A DNA stretch of 64,000 nucleotides from Hydrogenovibrio marinus (lineage in GTDB: Bacteria; Pseudomonadota; Gammaproteobacteria; Thiomicrospirales; Thiomicrospiraceae): assembly GCF_013340845.1 (NCBI RefSeq), contig NZ_AP020335.1, forward strand, positions 310,001-374,000, given 5' to 3'. Position 1 is the first letter of the stretch. Every line of letters starts with the position of its first letter. Below, one piece after another: positions 46,091-54,685 of this stretch. The notes beneath the pieces are model-generated. The model saw nothing but the letters and a program-made list of their open reading frames with translations, did no database searches and had not been told where the DNA came from. The position numbers were made by a program, and so were the translations under genes.

Positions 46091-47428
46091 CTATACCTTT
46101 TGAATGGCTTTGCTAATGCCATTAGTGAGGGTTGTTAAGTTCTGCTGTGAAATATTATAAGCAGGCATGGTGTAAACCAATTTCCCAAAAGGTCTGAGCC
46201 AAATACCGTTTTCGATGCTTTTTGCCTGAACTTGCGGGCCAAGGTCATTCCTTTCTAGTTCAATCACACCTATTGCCCCTAATACGCGAGCATCTGCAAC
46301 ACCATCCAATTCTTTAAGTGGCAGTAGCGTTTCTTTAAAGTGCTCTTCAATGCGTTGGATGTTGTCCTGCCAGGGTGAGTTCATTAAAACATCAATATTG
46401 GCTATAGCGGCAGCACAAGCAAGCGGGTTGCCCATAAAAGTGGGGCCGTGCATTAATAAGCCGGGTGTTCCTTGGCTAATGGTGTCACTGACGTCCGAAG
46501 TGGCTAGCGTTGCCGCCAAACTGATATGCCCACCCGTCAAGGTCTTGCCAAGCGCCATAATGTCGGGTGTGATGCCAGCCCATTCACAGGCAAAGAGTTT
46601 GCCGGTACGTCCGAAGCCGGTCGCGATTTCGTCGGCGATCAACAAAATATCAAACTCATTGCAAAGTTGTCGGAGCTGTTTGAGGTAGTCTGGGCGGTAG
46701 AAACGCATGCCACCAGCCCCTTGAACAATTGGTTCAATCGTCACTGCCGCAATGTTCTGGTGATGTTGTTCAAGCATGGCCTTGAGAGCGTTAATATCTT
46801 CATTGTTGGATTCAATTTCAAAGCCCATTTGTGGCGCAGGGGCGAAGTAGTGTTGTGTCAGTACCTCTGAAAACAAGCTATGCATGCCGTTGACGGGATC
46901 GCACACCGCCATGGTGGCAAAGGTGTCGCCATGGTAGCCGTTGCGCACGGTCAAGAGTCGGTTTTTATTTGGTTGTTCTTTGCTGCCCCAGTATTGCAAT
47001 GCCATTTTAATGGCCACTTCCATTGCCACAGACCCAGAGTCGACCATAAAAACTTTATCTAATCCTTCTGGGGTTAGTTTGACAAGACGCTTTGATAACT
47101 CAATAGCTGGCTCATGAGTCAGACCGCCAAACATGATGTGTGGCATGGTATCAATTTGCTCGTGCATGGCTTGCTGAATTTTCGGGTGGTTATAGCCGTG
47201 AAGCGTCGCCCACCAGGAAGACATGCCATCGACCAACTCAGTACCGTCAGCCAGGGTGATGATAGAACCCTGAGTTTTGGCAACGCCGATAGCCGGAGTG
47301 TCGGCTGGCATTTTGGCATAAGGATGCCAGATGTGTTGTTGGTCAAATTCGAGTAGCGATTGCCAGTGCTCGGAAAGTGTCGGCTTTGATGATGTCATAG
47401 TTTTCTGTCTTGTTGTTGAAGTGCTCAT
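46091..47428 (-). CDS. bioA: Adenosylmethionine-8-amino-7-oxononanoate aminotransferase
   Basis: A 445-residue PLP aminotransferase that makes 7,8-diaminopelargonate, using SAM as amino donor. Full-length similarity to E. coli BioA: FDQQHIWHPYAKM, LVDGMSSWWATLHGYNHP, NGYHGDTF, LLIADEIATGFGRTGKLFACE, LGKTLTGGHISLAATL with the PLP lysine, and HGPTFMGNPLACAAA. The start is uncertain: ATG 47428 or 47398. A longer frame from TTG 47461 would translate repeat copy 6 as PTWQIF and is rejected. Confidence 0.92.
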   Translation of the reverse strand: MSTSTTRQKTMTSSKPTLSEHWQSLLEFDQQHIWHPYAKMPADTPAIGVAKTQGSIITLADGTELVDGMSSWWATLHGYNHPKIQQAMHEQIDTMPHIMFGGLTHEPAIELSKRLVKLTPEGLDKVFMVDSGSVAMEVAIKMALQYWGSKEQPNKNRLLTVRNGYHGDTFATMAVCDPVNGMHSLFSEVLTQHYFAPAPQMGFEIESNNEDINALKAMLEQHHQNIAAVTIEPIVQGAGGMRFYRPDYLKQLRQLCNEFDILLIADEIATGFGRTGKLFACEWAGITPDIMALGKTLTGGHISLAATLATSDVSDTISQGTPGLLMHGPTFMGNPLACAAAIANIDVLMNSPWQDNIQRIEEHFKETLLPLKELDGVADARVLGAIGVIELERNDLGPQVQAKSIENGIWLRPFGKLVYTMPAYNISQQNLTTLTNGISKAIQKV

Positions 47429-47435
47429 TTTGACA

Positions 47436-47453
47436 AAAATCTGCCAGGTTGGG
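47436..47453 (+). repeat. Dispersed 19-bp intergenic repeat, copy 6 (last base differs)
   Basis: AAAATCTGCCAGGTTGGG followed by T instead of the final G. It fills most of the 49-base gap between the truC stop (47478) and the bioA start (47428), both on the minus strand. Confidence 0.85.
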
Positions 47454-47477
47454 TAGGGCAAAAGGTGGAATGCGGCA

Positions 47478-48257
47478 TTACTCTAAAAGTTTATTCAATG
47501 TGTCATTTGACCAAAGTTTGTCTAACGTTTGTTTGAAACTGCTTTCCAGCGGTGCTGTCAGCGTTATTTGCTCACCGGTGGTTGGATGGGTGAATTTCAA
47601 AGTGGTGGCAGCGAGGTAAAGGCGATGGTACCCAAGCCAATCATTGAAAAAATGGTTGTGGTTCCGGTCGCCATGTTGCACGTCGCCAATAATCGGGTGG
47701 CTGATGTGGTTGAGGTGGCGGCGGAGTTGGTGCTTGCGCCCGGTGCTGGGTTGAAGTTTCACTAGGGAGTAACGTTGAAAATCGAATCTGCCCATTTTGT
47801 GCTCAATCTGAGTGGTCGCCAAACGTTCATAATGGGTGAAAGCATCCTGAAAAATCTCTTCTGCACGCTTGTCTTTATCCACGATTTTGTCTTTTTGATA
47901 TTTAAGCGGTTTGTCGATGTTTCCGTTTTCAGGTGTCCAGCCACGGCATAAGGCAAGATAGGTTTTTTCGATGCTGTGCGTCATGAATTGATTGCTGAGG
48001 TGCCGAGCAGCATCGGCATTAAGCGCGAACAGTAGTAGGCCGGAAGTGGGTTTGTCTAGTCGGTGAATGGGAAAAACAGGTTTGTTGATGGCATCTCGAG
48101 TCATTTGCACGGCAAACTGGGTCTCGTGTTTGTCGATGGGGGAACGGTGAACCAATAGGCCGGCAGGCTTGTGGATGGCGACAAGGATTTCATCTTGATA
48201 AAGGATGTTGAAGGCATCTAGGTTGCAATGGGTTTCCAAACTCTTTTTCCTGTTCAA
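47478..48257 (-). CDS. truC: tRNA pseudouridine synthase C (U65)
   Basis: A 259-residue RluA-family pseudouridine synthase. The catalytic aspartate is in FPIHRLDKPTSGLLLFAL, and GRKHQLRRHLNHISHPIIGDVQHGD is the family core. KPAGLLVHRSPIDKHETQFAVQMTRDAI and the end region match E. coli TruC throughout, so U65 of tRNA is the likely target. It precedes bioA on the same strand. An RluA-type rRNA target cannot be fully excluded. Confidence 0.88.
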   Translation of the reverse strand: MNRKKSLETHCNLDAFNILYQDEILVAIHKPAGLLVHRSPIDKHETQFAVQMTRDAINKPVFPIHRLDKPTSGLLLFALNADAARHLSNQFMTHSIEKTYLALCRGWTPENGNIDKPLKYQKDKIVDKDKRAEEIFQDAFTHYERLATTQIEHKMGRFDFQRYSLVKLQPSTGRKHQLRRHLNHISHPIIGDVQHGDRNHNHFFNDWLGYHRLYLAATTLKFTHPTTGEQITLTAPLESSFKQTLDKLWSNDTLNKLLE

Positions 48258-48386
48258 ATTTTGTTAGTATTTTACCAGCCAGAGTAACTGGTGTTGAGTG
48301 GATGTGAGTGAAAGCGGGGACATGTGTTTTATGAAAGCGTTAAAATACCAAGAGCATGTCTAAGATAGCGTTGTTGAGGTAACGGG

Positions 48387-49394
48387 TTGCAAAGCTTTTT
48401 TGAATTAATGATGGTGAATGTCGGATACCTAGGTCTTGCGATAGTGTCTTTGGTTTTTGCCTTCTATATTTGGCGCAGGAGACAACCCGCTGGGAAAAAA
48501 TGCCTGGAATTGATGGAGCAATTGATACCTCTATTGAGGAAAGCCCCTCTATCAAAAATGGAAGATGCCTATATTGAGCAAGTGCTGCAGCGCTTTAAGC
48601 CTCAAAGTTACCAGAAAATCAGCAAACCTCTCACGCAAGTGTTGTTTCACGCACACGAATTTATGGTTCCCTCTCTGAGTGGACAGTCTCATTATGTTTT
48701 TAATCCGCAGCTTTCCGGTGAATCTTATACTGCCGATGACGCCCGATGGGCAGAAATGATTTTGTATATTGCCAGAGAGGTGGAAGCTTCTAAACGGCAA
48801 AGATGGATTGGTGTTCAAGAAGAGCGTCAGCGCATTCGCCGAGACCTGCATGATGAATTGACGCAGGACCTGATTGCGTTGATGCGCAGTTCAAAAGACG
48901 AGCGCCAATATCAACTTGCTTTGAGTGCGATGGGATCTTTGAAAAGCATCTTGTCTGCATTGTCTGATGAAGAAAATACTTTGGAGAGCTTTTTGGTGAC
49001 GGCGCAGGCACAAATGCGTGAGCGCCTGTTGTTGCATGGATTTGAGTTGGAATGGTATGAGAAAAACATTGCTTCTGATGTTGTTGTTTCGTCGAAAGAG
49101 GTCAGTAATGTTCTGAAGGTTTTGAAAGAGTTAGGGTGCAATATTCTCAAGCATGCCGAGATGGATCAGGTCAAAGTGGTGGTGAATCAATTTGGCGGGC
49201 GTCTAGAGGTGAGAGTTGAGAATAAAGTAAAAGAACACAAAGTTTTGCATGAGTCTAACCAGCTTGGAATGATGAATGTTGAAACAAGGATTCAAGAATT
49301 GAACGGGAAGTTAACTGTGCAGGAAACGCCTAATGAATTCGTTGTGGTGTTTTCTTTTCCATTAGAAGGAGTTTGGAAAAATGCCAATGTTTAA
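48387..49394 (+). CDS. NarL-family sensor histidine kinase with degenerate ATP-binding box
   Basis: A 335-residue kinase-like protein. One N-terminal membrane helix (about 11-29) is followed by a cytoplasmic region and the HisKA_3 dimerisation domain with phospho-acceptor His155 in RQRIRRDLHDELTQDLIAL. The N box is KELGCNILKHA (Asn252). The usual DNGxG of the G1 box is replaced by ENKVKEH (278-284), while QLGMMNVETRIQELNGKL keeps the later part. No periplasmic sensor domain. The TTG start at 48387 has GAGG 9 bases before. Overlaps the regulator gene by 14 bases. Confidence 0.82.
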   Translation: MQSFFELMMVNVGYLGLAIVSLVFAFYIWRRRQPAGKKCLELMEQLIPLLRKAPLSKMEDAYIEQVLQRFKPQSYQKISKPLTQVLFHAHEFMVPSLSGQSHYVFNPQLSGESYTADDARWAEMILYIAREVEASKRQRWIGVQEERQRIRRDLHDELTQDLIALMRSSKDERQYQLALSAMGSLKSILSALSDEENTLESFLVTAQAQMRERLLLHGFELEWYEKNIASDVVVSSKEVSNVLKVLKELGCNILKHAEMDQVKVVVNQFGGRLEVRVENKVKEHKVLHESNQLGMMNVETRIQELNGKLTVQETPNEFVVVFSFPLEGVWKNANV

Positions 49395-50010
49395 AAAAGT
49401 GTTGGTGCTGGAAGACCGGCAAGAGCATTTTGAGTTTTTGCGACAAGCGCTTGAAAGGATCTGTTCGGATGTCGAGATACTATCAGCGAAAAATATTCAG
49501 GAAGCACGTCAAAAACTGTCAAAGGATATTGAGCTTTATATTCTTGATTTAGAACTGCCTGATGGTGCGGGTATAGAATTGATTCCATCGATAAGAGGGC
49601 TGCGCTCCAGCGCAAAGGTTATGGTTTTTACAGTTTTTGATGAAGATGACACCTTCTTCAAAGCCATGCGCATGGGGATTGATGGTTACGTTCTGAAGAC
49701 AGAACCGCAGCAAGGGTTAGTTGATGCAATCAACGATGTTTACAAGGGGATGGCAGCACTTTCTCCAGCGCTAGCGCGAAAGTTGATGAACTTTCATGCT
49801 GCTTCCTTTGAGGAGTTGCCGAAGCTGAGTGATAAAGAAACAGCGGTGCTGAAACTGATTGCTCAAGGTCATACCATGAAGAGTGCTGCCGAGCATTTGA
49901 ATCGCTCCATTGATACGGTCAAATTTCATGTAAAGGAGATTTACCGGAAAACGGGTGCGCAAAATCGCAGTGAGCTATTGCGTTTGGCGCGGGAAATGGG
50001 AATTTCATAG
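49381..50010 (+). CDS. NarL/FixJ-family response regulator
   Basis: A 209-residue regulator. The receiver has the acidic pair Glu11-Asp12, phospho-acceptor Asp56 in LYILDLELPDG, a switch threonine in MVFTVFDED and a conserved lysine in YVLKTEP, so it looks functional. The C-terminal LuxR helix-turn-helix is LSDKETAVLKLIAQGHTMKSAAEHLNRSIDTVKFHVKEIYRKTG. It starts inside the kinase gene and is its likely partner. Targets unknown. Confidence 0.9.
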   Translation: MPMFKKVLVLEDRQEHFEFLRQALERICSDVEILSAKNIQEARQKLSKDIELYILDLELPDGAGIELIPSIRGLRSSAKVMVFTVFDEDDTFFKAMRMGIDGYVLKTEPQQGLVDAINDVYKGMAALSPALARKLMNFHAASFEELPKLSDKETAVLKLIAQGHTMKSAAEHLNRSIDTVKFHVKEIYRKTGAQNRSELLRLAREMGIS

Positions 50011-50029
50011 TTAAACCTGGAGGTGTGTT

Positions 50030-50502
50030 ATGAAAAAGTGGGTGATGGTTTTTAGTGGTTTGTTGGTTTCGGCCTTGGCGAATGCCAGTGATAAAGTTAC
50101 GACACAAAATATCGGTATGGAGTTGGCGAGCGATATTGCTAAAGAGAGTGTATTGGCGTGTCGAAAAGCTGGCTATCAAGTGAGTGCTGTTGTAGTGGAT
50201 AGGTTTGGTATTGTGCGTGCAACGCTTAGGGATGATTTAGCGGCGCGTTTTACGGTGCAGATTGCCAGGGATAAAGCCAATATGTCGGTGACGTCTGGGC
50301 CGAAGTCTGGAACATTTCGTCAGCAGCGCCCGGATATCCGCCAAGAGTTGAATCATATTGATGGGCTGATTGTCATGTAAGGTGGTTTCCTATTATTTCT
50401 CAGGGCGTGAGAATCGGTGCGGTTGGTGCCCCTGGTGGAGAAAAGGATGAGAAGTGTGTAATAGAGGCCCTTGATAAGTTTGCGGATAGATTGGAGTTTT
50501 GA
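50030..50502 (+). pseudogene. Secreted HbpS/GlcG-like (DUF336) heme-binding-type protein, frameshifted
   Basis: Signal peptide MKKWVMVFSGLLVSALANA, then the family N-terminal part (ESVLACRKAGYQVSAVVVDRFGIVRATLRDD ... HIDGLIVM). The frame stops at TAA 50378-50380 with only 116 residues. In another frame the next bases give PIISQGVRIGAVGAPGGEKDE, the family C terminus, ending with TGA at 50500-50502. One missing base near 50378 would join the two parts. It follows the two-component genes by 19 bases. Either a recent frameshift or a sequencing error. Confidence 0.75.
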
Positions 50503-50598
50503 GAAGGTTGAATTGGTGTGGGGGTGTATAGGCCTTTAGCCTGAAAAGAGTCATGCTTTACCGAGAATAAATAAATTAATAAAAAAACGGTTTTTCAC

Positions 50599-50626
50599 TT
50601 GACACAAAAGTCTTTTCAATTAAAAT
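50599..50626 (+). promoter_or_regulatory. Promoter of the tRNA-Tyr-Gly-Thr-tuf unit
   Basis: TTGACA (50599-50604) and TAAAAT (50621-50626) with 16 bases between. The C-rich sequence after it (ACGCCCC) resembles the G+C-rich discriminator of stringently controlled stable RNA promoters. The upstream flank 50503-50598 contains no gene. Confidence 0.75.
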
Positions 50627-50643
50627 ACGCCCCACAACAATTC

Positions 50644-50728
50644 GGAGGGTTTCCCGAGCGGCCAAAGGGGGCAGACTGTAAATCTGCTGGCTCAGCCTTC
50701 GGTGGTTCGAATCCACCACCCTCCACCA
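50644..50728 (+). tRNA. tyrT: tRNA-Tyr (GTA)
   Basis: An 85-base class II tRNA with seven-base acceptor stem GGAGGGT/ACCCTCC, anticodon GTA in CTGTAAAT, a long variable arm, TTCGAAT T-loop and encoded CCA end. Confidence 0.96.
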
Positions 50729-50742
50729 TTGTTTTACAATTT

Positions 50743-50817
50743 GCGGGTATCGTATATTGGCTATTACCTCGGCCTTCCAAGCCGATGAGGGGGGTTCGAT
50801 TCCCCCTACCCGCTCCA
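50743..50817 (+). tRNA. glyT: tRNA-Gly (TCC)
   Basis: Acceptor GCGGGTA/TACCCGC, anticodon TCC in the loop CTTCCAA, T-loop TTCGATT, encoded CCA. Very close to E. coli glyT, which lies in the same position before thrT and tufB. Confidence 0.96.
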
Positions 50818-50878
50818 GTTTTTAGGCTCTCTTTGTTGGTTGTGTTATTGGCCGATAGGGAGGGCCTTTTTGTTATTT

Positions 50879-50954
50879 GCTCTCATAGCTCAGTAGGTAG
50901 AGCGCATCCATGGTAAGGATGAGGTCACCAGTTCGATCCTGGTTGAGAGCTCCA
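50879..50954 (+). tRNA. thrT: tRNA-Thr (GGT)
   Basis: Acceptor GCTCTCA/TGAGAGC, D-loop AGCTCAGTAGGTAGAGC, anticodon GGT in ATGGTAA, T-loop TTCGATC, encoded CCA. It lies 57 bases before the EF-Tu start. Confidence 0.96.
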
Positions 50955-51011
50955 TTTTAACCAATAAATAGTGGCCGGTTTTCAGTCGCTGTTATTAACG
51001 GAGTTTGCATC

Positions 51012-52196
51012 ATGGCAAAGGAAAAGTTTGAACGTAGTAAGCCGCACGTAAACGTTGGTACGATTGGTCACGTTGACCATGGTAAGACAACTCTTACAGC
51101 GGCGTTGACAATTGTACAAGGTAAGAAGTTTGGTGGTGACGTAAAAGGTTACGATCAAATCGATAACGCACCAGAAGAGCGTGCACGTGGTATCACTATC
51201 TCAACTGCACACGTAGAATATGAGTCAGAAACTCGTCACTACGCGCACGTTGACTGCCCAGGCCATGCTGACTATGTTAAAAACATGATCACTGGTGCTG
51301 CACAGATGGATGGTGCAATCCTAGTATGTTCTGCTGCAGATGGCCCGATGCCACAAACGCGTGAGCACATTCTTCTATCTCGTCAGGTAGGTGTACCTTA
51401 CATCGTTGTTTTCCTAAACAAAGTTGACATGGTAGATGATGAAGAGCTACTAGAATTGGTAGAAATGGAAGTTCGTGAACTTCTAGATATGTACGAATTC
51501 CCTGGTGACGATACACCTGTAATCATGGGTTCTGCACTTAAAGCAATCGAAGGTGACCCAGCGTACGAAGCAAAAATCAGTGAGTTGGTTGAAGCACTAG
51601 ATACTTACATCCCAACACCAGAGCGTGACACAGACAAGCCATTCCTAATGCCTGTAGAAGATATTTTCTCAATCCAAGGTCGTGGTACGGTAGCAACTGG
51701 TCGTGTTGAAACAGGTGTTGTTAAAGTTGGTGAAGAAATCGAAATCGTTGGTATTCGCCCAACTACAACTACAACTGTAACAGGTGTAGAAATGTTCCGT
51801 AAGCTTCTAGATCAAGGTGAAGCTGGTGATAACGTAGGTATCCTATTGCGTGGTACTAAGCGTGAAGACATCGAACGTGGTCAAGTATTGGCTCACAAAG
51901 GAACTGTTAAGCCACATACTAAGTTTGAAGCTGAAGTATACGTATTGTCAAAAGATGAAGGTGGACGTCACACTCCATTCTTTAACGGTTACCGTCCACA
52001 GTTCTACTTCCGTACAACTGACGTAACTGGTGCGTGTGAACTACCAGCAGGAACAGAAATGGTAATGCCTGGTGATAACGTACAAATGACAGTTGAATTG
52101 ATCAACCCGATCGCAATGTCAGAAGGTCTACGTTTCGCAATCCGTGAAGGTGGACGTACAGTTGGTGCAGGTGTTGTTGCTAAAATTCTTGAATAA
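51012..52196 (+). CDS. tuf: Translation elongation factor Tu
   Basis: A 394-residue GTPase that brings aminoacyl-tRNA to the ribosome. G1 GHVDHGKT, switch I RGITIS, G3 [13 protein letters not shown]4 NKVDMVDD and G5 SALKA are standard, followed by domains 2 and 3 ([19 protein letters not shown] ... [15 protein letters not shown]). GGAG precedes the ATG. Its place after the three tRNAs matches tufB of other gammaproteobacteria; a second copy may exist elsewhere. Confidence 0.97.
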   Translation: MAKEKFERSKPHVNVGTIGHVDHGKTTLTAALTIVQGKKFGGDVKGYDQIDNAPEERARGITISTAHVEYESETRHYAHVDCPGHADYVKNMITGAAQMDGAILVCSAADGPMPQTREHILLSRQVGVPYIVVFLNKVDMVDDEELLELVEMEVRELLDMYEFPGDDTPVIMGSALKAIEGDPAYEAKISELVEALDTYIPTPERDTDKPFLMPVEDIFSIQGRGTVATGRVETGVVKVGEEIEIVGIRPTTTTTVTGVEMFRKLLDQGEAGDNVGILLRGTKREDIERGQVLAHKGTVKPHTKFEAEVYVLSKDEGGRHTPFFNGYRPQFYFRTTDVTGACELPAGTEMVMPGDNVQMTVELINPIAMSEGLRFAIREGGRTVGAGVVAKILE

Positions 52197-52208
52197 GCAA
52201 AATAGCAC

Positions 52209-52237
52209 TTGAAAACTGAGAGGGGAGTTTGTATAAT
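52209..52237 (+). promoter_or_regulatory. Strong promoter for tRNA-Trp-secE-nusG, nested in the tuf terminator
   Basis: TTGAAA (52209-52214) and a perfect TATAAT (52232-52237) with 17 bases between. The -10 box lies in the loop of the tuf terminator hairpin, and the start site would fall in its T-run. Confidence 0.7.
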
Positions 52238-52249
52238 CCCCCTTTTTTT
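52221..52249 (+). terminator. Intrinsic terminator after tuf
   Basis: Arms GGGGA (52222-52226) and TCCCC (52237-52241) followed by seven T. The stem is short and the loop long, so termination is probably partial. Confidence 0.6.
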
Positions 52250-52266
52250 CGCTAAGCGAAAATTCT

Positions 52267-52343
52267 AGGGGTATAGCTCCAATTGGTAGAGCACCGGATT
52301 CCAAATCCGGGTGTTGGGGGTTCGAATCCCTCTACCCCTGCCA
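52267..52343 (+). tRNA. trpT: tRNA-Trp (CCA)
   Basis: Acceptor AGGGGTA/TACCCCT, D-loop AGCTCCAATTGGTAGAGC, anticodon CCA in TTCCAAA, T-loop TTCGAAT, encoded CCA. It lies before secE as in many gammaproteobacteria. Confidence 0.96.
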
Positions 52344-52410
52344 AATTTCAATAGCCTGATATTTTGTCAGGTTGTTTTTTATATATTGTAGAACCTAGAA
52401 CCGAATAGCT

Positions 52411-52794
52411 ATGAGCCAAAAACTAGAAAAAGGTACGGGTGGAAACACCGCTGAAACAGTAAAAAATGTTACCGCATTGGTGGTTTTGATCGCTAGTGTG
52501 GTTGGTTACTATGTTTACTCAGATGCGCACGCTGTTGTCAGAGTTTTGGGTATGCTTGCAGGTGTTGCTTTGTCGGGCTTTATCTTCTACCAAAGTGAGA
52601 AGGGTCAAGCGGCATTCAAGTATTTGTCAAACGCAAAAAAAGAAGTAAGACAAGTTGTTTGGCCTACGCGTCAAGAAACTGTTCAGATGACGCTGATTGT
52701 ATTTGCTGTCGTAATAGTGATGAGTATCTTTTTGTGGCTGGTTGACATGTTCTTTTTGTGGGCTGTCCAGCTGTTAACAGGACAAGGTGGTTGA
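52411..52794 (+). CDS. secE: Preprotein translocase subunit SecE
   Basis: A 127-residue essential partner of SecY. Three hydrophobic segments are visible ([51 protein letters not shown]) and the conserved cytoplasmic hinge [17 protein letters not shown] precedes the last one. Same architecture and length as E. coli SecE. The stop lies 1 base before the nusG ATG. Confidence 0.95.
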   Translation: MSQKLEKGTGGNTAETVKNVTALVVLIASVVGYYVYSDAHAVVRVLGMLAGVALSGFIFYQSEKGQAAFKYLSNAKKEVRQVVWPTRQETVQMTLIVFAVVIVMSIFLWLVDMFFLWAVQLLTGQGG

Positions 52795-52795
52795 A

Positions 52796-53329
52796 ATGGC
52801 TCAAAGATGGTATGTCGTGCATGCTTATTCAGGTTATGAGAATAAAGTAAAAAAGAGCCTAGGTGAATACATCGAAAGAGCGAGTCTTCAGGATAAGTTT
52901 GGTGATATTTTAGTGCCTTCTGAAGAAGTTGTTGAGATTCGTGATGGCAAGAAAAGAACTTCTGAAAGAAAGTTTTTTCCTGGTTATGTCTTGGTTCAAA
53001 TGGAAATGGGTGAAGATACCTGGCACTTGGTAAAAAGTGTTCCACAGGTGATGGGTTTCATTGGTGGAACTTCAGATCGCCCAGCTCCGATTTCTCAGAA
53101 AGAAGTGGACCGCATCCTTCAGAAAGTTTCTGATGGTGTTGATAAGCCTAGGCCAAAAGTTATTTATGAGCCAGGTGAAATGGTTCGAGTGGTTGATGGG
53201 CCATTTAAAGATTTTGAAGCAGTGGTTGAAGAAGTTGATTACGACAAGAATAAGCTTCAAGTATCTGTTTTGATTTTCGGGCGTTCAACGCCTGTTGAGC
53301 TTGAGTTTACTCAAGTCGAAAAAAGCTAA
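52796..53329 (+). CDS. nusG: Transcription termination/antitermination factor NusG
   Basis: A 177-residue NGN-KOW factor that binds RNA polymerase and Rho or S10. The start [32 protein letters not shown], and the KOW domain [22 protein letters not shown] with RSTPVELEF at the end are typical. The ATG at 52796 has AAGGTGG overlapping the secE end; GTG 52787 is rejected since it lies within that site. Confidence 0.96.
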   Translation: MAQRWYVVHAYSGYENKVKKSLGEYIERASLQDKFGDILVPSEEVVEIRDGKKRTSERKFFPGYVLVQMEMGEDTWHLVKSVPQVMGFIGGTSDRPAPISQKEVDRILQKVSDGVDKPRPKVIYEPGEMVRVVDGPFKDFEAVVEEVDYDKNKLQVSVLIFGRSTPVELEFTQVEKS

Positions 53330-53389
53330 TTTAGTTTTTTGTAACCCTGGGGAGTCGAATAGACGCTTGTACCCATAAGGAGAAAGAAA

Positions 53390-53818
53390 ATGGCAAAGAA
53401 AATTGATGCCTATATCAAGTTGCAGGTTCCTGCGGGAAATGCAAACCCTAGTCCGCCGGTAGGTCCAGCTTTGGGTCAAAAAGGTGTGAACATCATGGAG
53501 TTCTGTAAAGCTTTTAACGCTCAGACTCAGTCTATGGAAAAGAACCTTCCAGTTCCTGTTGTAATCACTGTTTATAGTGATAAGAGTTTCACTTTTATCA
53601 TGAAAACACCACCAGCAGCTGTATTGTTGAAAAAAGCGGCTGGAATCCAAAAGGGTTCAGGTGTTCCTAACATGAATAAAGTGGGTACGGTTACTCGTGC
53701 GCAATTGGAAGAAATCGCCAATACTAAAATGGCTGATTTGAATGCTAATGATCTAGATGCGGCAGTAAATATTATTGCTGGTTCTGCTCGTAGCATGGGC
53801 TTAAATGTTGAGGGGTAA
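53390..53818 (+). CDS. rplK: 50S ribosomal protein L11
   Basis: A 142-residue protein of the GTPase-associated centre. The N-terminal [39 protein letters not shown] is diagnostic, and the RNA-binding C-terminal domain ends [16 protein letters not shown] precedes the ATG. The rplA ATG follows 6 bases after the stop. Confidence 0.97.
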   Translation: MAKKIDAYIKLQVPAGNANPSPPVGPALGQKGVNIMEFCKAFNAQTQSMEKNLPVPVVITVYSDKSFTFIMKTPPAAVLLKKAAGIQKGSGVPNMNKVGTVTRAQLEEIANTKMADLNANDLDAAVNIIAGSARSMGLNVEG

Positions 53819-53824
53819 TTGAGA

Positions 53825-54514
53825 ATGGCAAAGTTAACGAAAAAACAAAAGTTGTTTGCTGAAAAGGTTGACTCAACAAAAGCTTATGAAGCAATTCAAT
53901 GCTTTGAGTTGTTGTCTGAATTGGCAACTGCAAAATTTGCAGAGTCTGTTGATGTGGCAATCAAGCTAGGAATTGATCCTCGTAAATCTGACCAAGTTGT
54001 TCGTGGTGCGACTGTGTTGCCAAACGGAACTGGTAAAGATGTTCGTGTAGCTGTGTTCACTAACGAAGCGAATGCGCAAGCAGCTAAAGATGCTGGTGCT
54101 GAGTTTGTCGGTATGGACGATTTGGCTGCAGAAATTAAAGGCGGGATGATGGATTTTGACGTTGTTATCGCTTCTCCTGATGCGATGCGCGTCGTTGGTA
54201 TGTTAGGTCAGGTTTTGGGTCCACGTGGTTTGATGCCAAACCCAAAAACTGGAACTGTTACGCCTGATGTGGCTTCAGCAGTTAAAAATGCTAAATCTGG
54301 TCAAGTACGTTTCCGTGCAGACAAAGCTGGGATCGTCCACGCGTCTATCGGTAAGGCGACTTTTGACGCAGATAAGTTGAAAGAAAATTTAAGAGCTTTG
54401 ATGGATGATCTTAATCGTTTGAAGCCTGCCTCTGCGAAAGGAACTTATATGAAGAAAGTTTCTGTTTCGACAACAATGGGTCCAGGTATCGAGTTGGATC
54501 AATCTAGCTTGTAA
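53825..54514 (+). CDS. rplA: 50S ribosomal protein L1
   Basis: A 229-residue protein of the L1 stalk. [37 protein letters not shown] and [18 protein letters not shown] are characteristic. The ATG at 53825 has GAGGGG at the end of rplK as its ribosome site; TTG 53819 is in frame but adjoins that site. In E. coli L1 represses its own operon through the rplK leader. Confidence 0.97.
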   Translation: MAKLTKKQKLFAEKVDSTKAYEAIQCFELLSELATAKFAESVDVAIKLGIDPRKSDQVVRGATVLPNGTGKDVRVAVFTNEANAQAAKDAGAEFVGMDDLAAEIKGGMMDFDVVIASPDAMRVVGMLGQVLGPRGLMPNPKTGTVTPDVASAVKNAKSGQVRFRADKAGIVHASIGKATFDADKLKENLRALMDDLNRLKPASAKGTYMKKVSVSTTMGPGIELDQSSL

Positions 54515-54685
54515 GAAATTTTTCGCCTTGTTTGAGGTGAAAATGCGGTTTGGGACGCCTTAGATTAAGTTTACTTAGTTTTTGGGTGCCCATCGCAGAC
54601 CGTAGGTGAGGGTATAAGTTACCTTCTTAATAGTATAAAGCCTACGTAGATGGTATGGCTCTTTGAGCCTAATTGGAGAAGTTAT
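54515..54685 (+). promoter_or_regulatory. Ribosomal protein L10 leader (autogenous control region)
   Basis: The 171-base gap before rplJ contains nested long-range helices: CCATC (54591-54595) with GATGG (54649-54653), and CGTAGG (54601-54606) with CCTACG (54641-54646), separated by small internal loops. This is the position and general shape of the L10/L12-binding leader of proteobacteria. No gene is encoded in it. Confidence 0.65.
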
